Assembly (NCBI GenBank): GCA_026874595.1
Contig: CM049306.1
Span: 43,834,019 to 43,898,018, forward strand
Length of the DNA stretch: 64,000 nucleotides
Direction of reading: 5' to 3'
Source: Sipunculus nudus
Taxonomy: Eukaryota > Annelida > Sipuncula > Golfingiida > Sipunculidae
The notes below the pieces were generated by a model. That model made no database searches, had not been told where the DNA came from, and saw only the letters and a list, made by a program, of their open reading frames with translations. The position numbers and the translations under genes were made by a program. Shown here in pieces: positions 62,676 to 64,000 of this stretch. Position 1 is the stretch's first letter; the number at the start of each line of letters is the position of its first letter.

Positions 62676-63708
62676 TTTCGACAAAATGACACCTATATTG
62701 CCTAAAAAGTATGAGCGTTTTTTGTGTGAGCCTATCTTGTCAAATACAACAATATATAAGAGATTTGATAATTTTAATTACACCCTCTATAAACCCAATA
62801 TGTAGCAACTTAAAAAACCTTTAGGAACCAATTCACAGCCGGCCTTTGTGAACTTATAAGGTTATAATCATAGAAAAGCATTTTTTATGAATGCTAAAAT
62901 TTTACCAATATTCTGTGTCCTTTGGTCATATAAAAAGAACTGAAAGGGTTGTCGTGATCAGAAATTACAAATAAAGTTTGGCCTCCCAAGGTCGTCTGGT
63001 CCCCTTGCTTAAATCCACCCCCGCGGAGGTGTCGCTGAGATAAAGGAAATGAATGAAATGTGAAAGTGTCCTCGTTGTATTGAACATTTGGCAAATTTCA
63101 TGCACTTGAGCTCGTTTTGGGTCTCCGGTTGCATTTTATGGAAAAAGGTGATTTCTGTTCAGTAAACACTTTACGTTGTGCTGACCAGATATTTCTAAAC
63201 AAAATCCTGCCCTGCCGTTGACCGGGTTGCAAAGTTCAAGTACAGTTCACAAGAATACGTTTACCTCTCAGCCATGCATGTTATTTTCGTACTCACCTTG
63301 AAACTGCACATGTTATAATCCGAGATTTCCGTATAATATAATATCCTTTGCGTCTTTCTTTAAAGATATAGCTTTCAAAGAACTGGTATTTTCTCCAGAG
63401 ATGATTATACATTATCAAATCATGGATTAGCCTGAAACGAGACCATGATATTCATTAGCACGGTGAGACTCACCAGTTCAAGTGGGCGACCTTGAACCAA
63501 ACTCGTGTGCCCATGAACCCTACCAGGAGTTCTAAATCACATTAAATAATCGCATTAGTATAGATTTCAAGATTAAATATATAGAGGCTGAACTGCTGGT
63601 GTTTTCAATGGTCTGCCAGCCTTGGAGAATCGGACCAAAGTTCATCGTATATAGGAGAGATGGAAAACCATTCTGGCGGCTGTCTGGCTTTCGCTATCAC
63701 CGAATTTT
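62676..63708 (+). repeat. 1.1-kb duplicated sequence, copy B (downstream of POLL)
   Basis: A direct-orientation copy of 55290-56462 with point changes and small indels. Neither copy has a convincing shared open frame, so it looks like a dispersed repeat and not a gene. Confidence 0.8.
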
Positions 63709-64000
63709 GATATTAACGGATTCACAGAATACAGAAAGTTTGAGATATGATCATACATAGCTAGCTAGCTATGTGTAGGAGTTTTATATTGACGTAAACT
63801 GGAGTTCTTCAACGTTCTCTGTACCCCCGCTGACTGAATGTCACGTACGCTCTTTCGCACGCAGTCTCAAGAGTTGTTGAAACAATTACGGAATTTTTGA
63901 TTGCAAATTAGAATATATCAAAGATACTGCTATATGTCGAATTTTACATTCGACATCAAGTAAGAAATCAAATATGACCGCCAGCCAACTTCTCGGATAT
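63709..64000. other. Intergenic, nothing recognised
   Basis: AT-rich. Contains an agctagctagct run near 63760. Confidence 0.4.

Overview
The window is eukaryotic nuclear DNA: AT-rich, with few genes, spliceosomal GT-AG introns, long dinucleotide microsatellites and many dispersed and tandem repeats. The repeat types suggest a marine mollusc, probably a bivalve. They include blocks built on 'aggtcaaggtcac' and 'gacctctgacctcattaaatatg', elements ending in 'tagctcagctgac', and a 'gccaaggaggttatgttttt' element. That assignment rests on memory of such genomes and could not be tested here.

One gene is certain. A complete DNA polymerase lambda (POLL) gene lies on the + strand from 24650 to 60397. 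Its eight coding exons join in frame into a 638-residue protein with a BRCT domain, an acidic Ser/Pro-containing linker, the 8-kDa lyase domain with two helix-hairpin-helix motifs, and a Pol X catalytic core with all three metal-binding aspartates. Every intron starts GT and ends AG. Introns 1 to 7 measure about 2.5, 0.7, 1.2, 0.7, 23.3, 3.4 and 2.0 kb. A promoter-like, CpG-containing stretch with a 30-codon upstream ORF precedes it.

Intron 5 (31340-54613) is the most eventful part. It holds an antisense coding exon for an unrecognised basic 115-residue protein (44808-45155) with a GC-richer, promoter-like region upstream at 46.6-47.1 kb. It also holds a 3.9-kb terminal-inverted-repeat element that split an older repeat, several small palindromic elements, a 345-bp tandem array and long TA tracts. 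Intron 6 carries one copy of a roughly 1.1-kb sequence whose second copy lies beyond the gene (62.7-63.7 kb). Intron 7 contains an 865-bp TIR element inside one unit of a tandem duplication, so the other unit serves as an empty site.

Upstream of POLL (1-24 kb) no gene could be established. There are two GC-rich islands (7.6-8.3 and 12.0-12.4 kb), the second with a plausible short first coding exon. There are also repeat blocks at 0.5-1.0, 2.5-3.0, 3.7-4.7 and 8.5-10.3 kb, an array of about 360-bp units with an ACCTGTRCAGGT palindrome at 16.1-17.4 kb, and a 61-base G tract. No tRNA, rRNA or CRISPR array was seen, and no transposase or reverse transcriptase gene could be recognised. No clearly new multi-gene system is evident. 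The best leads are the antisense intronic gene and the TIR elements without coding capacity.
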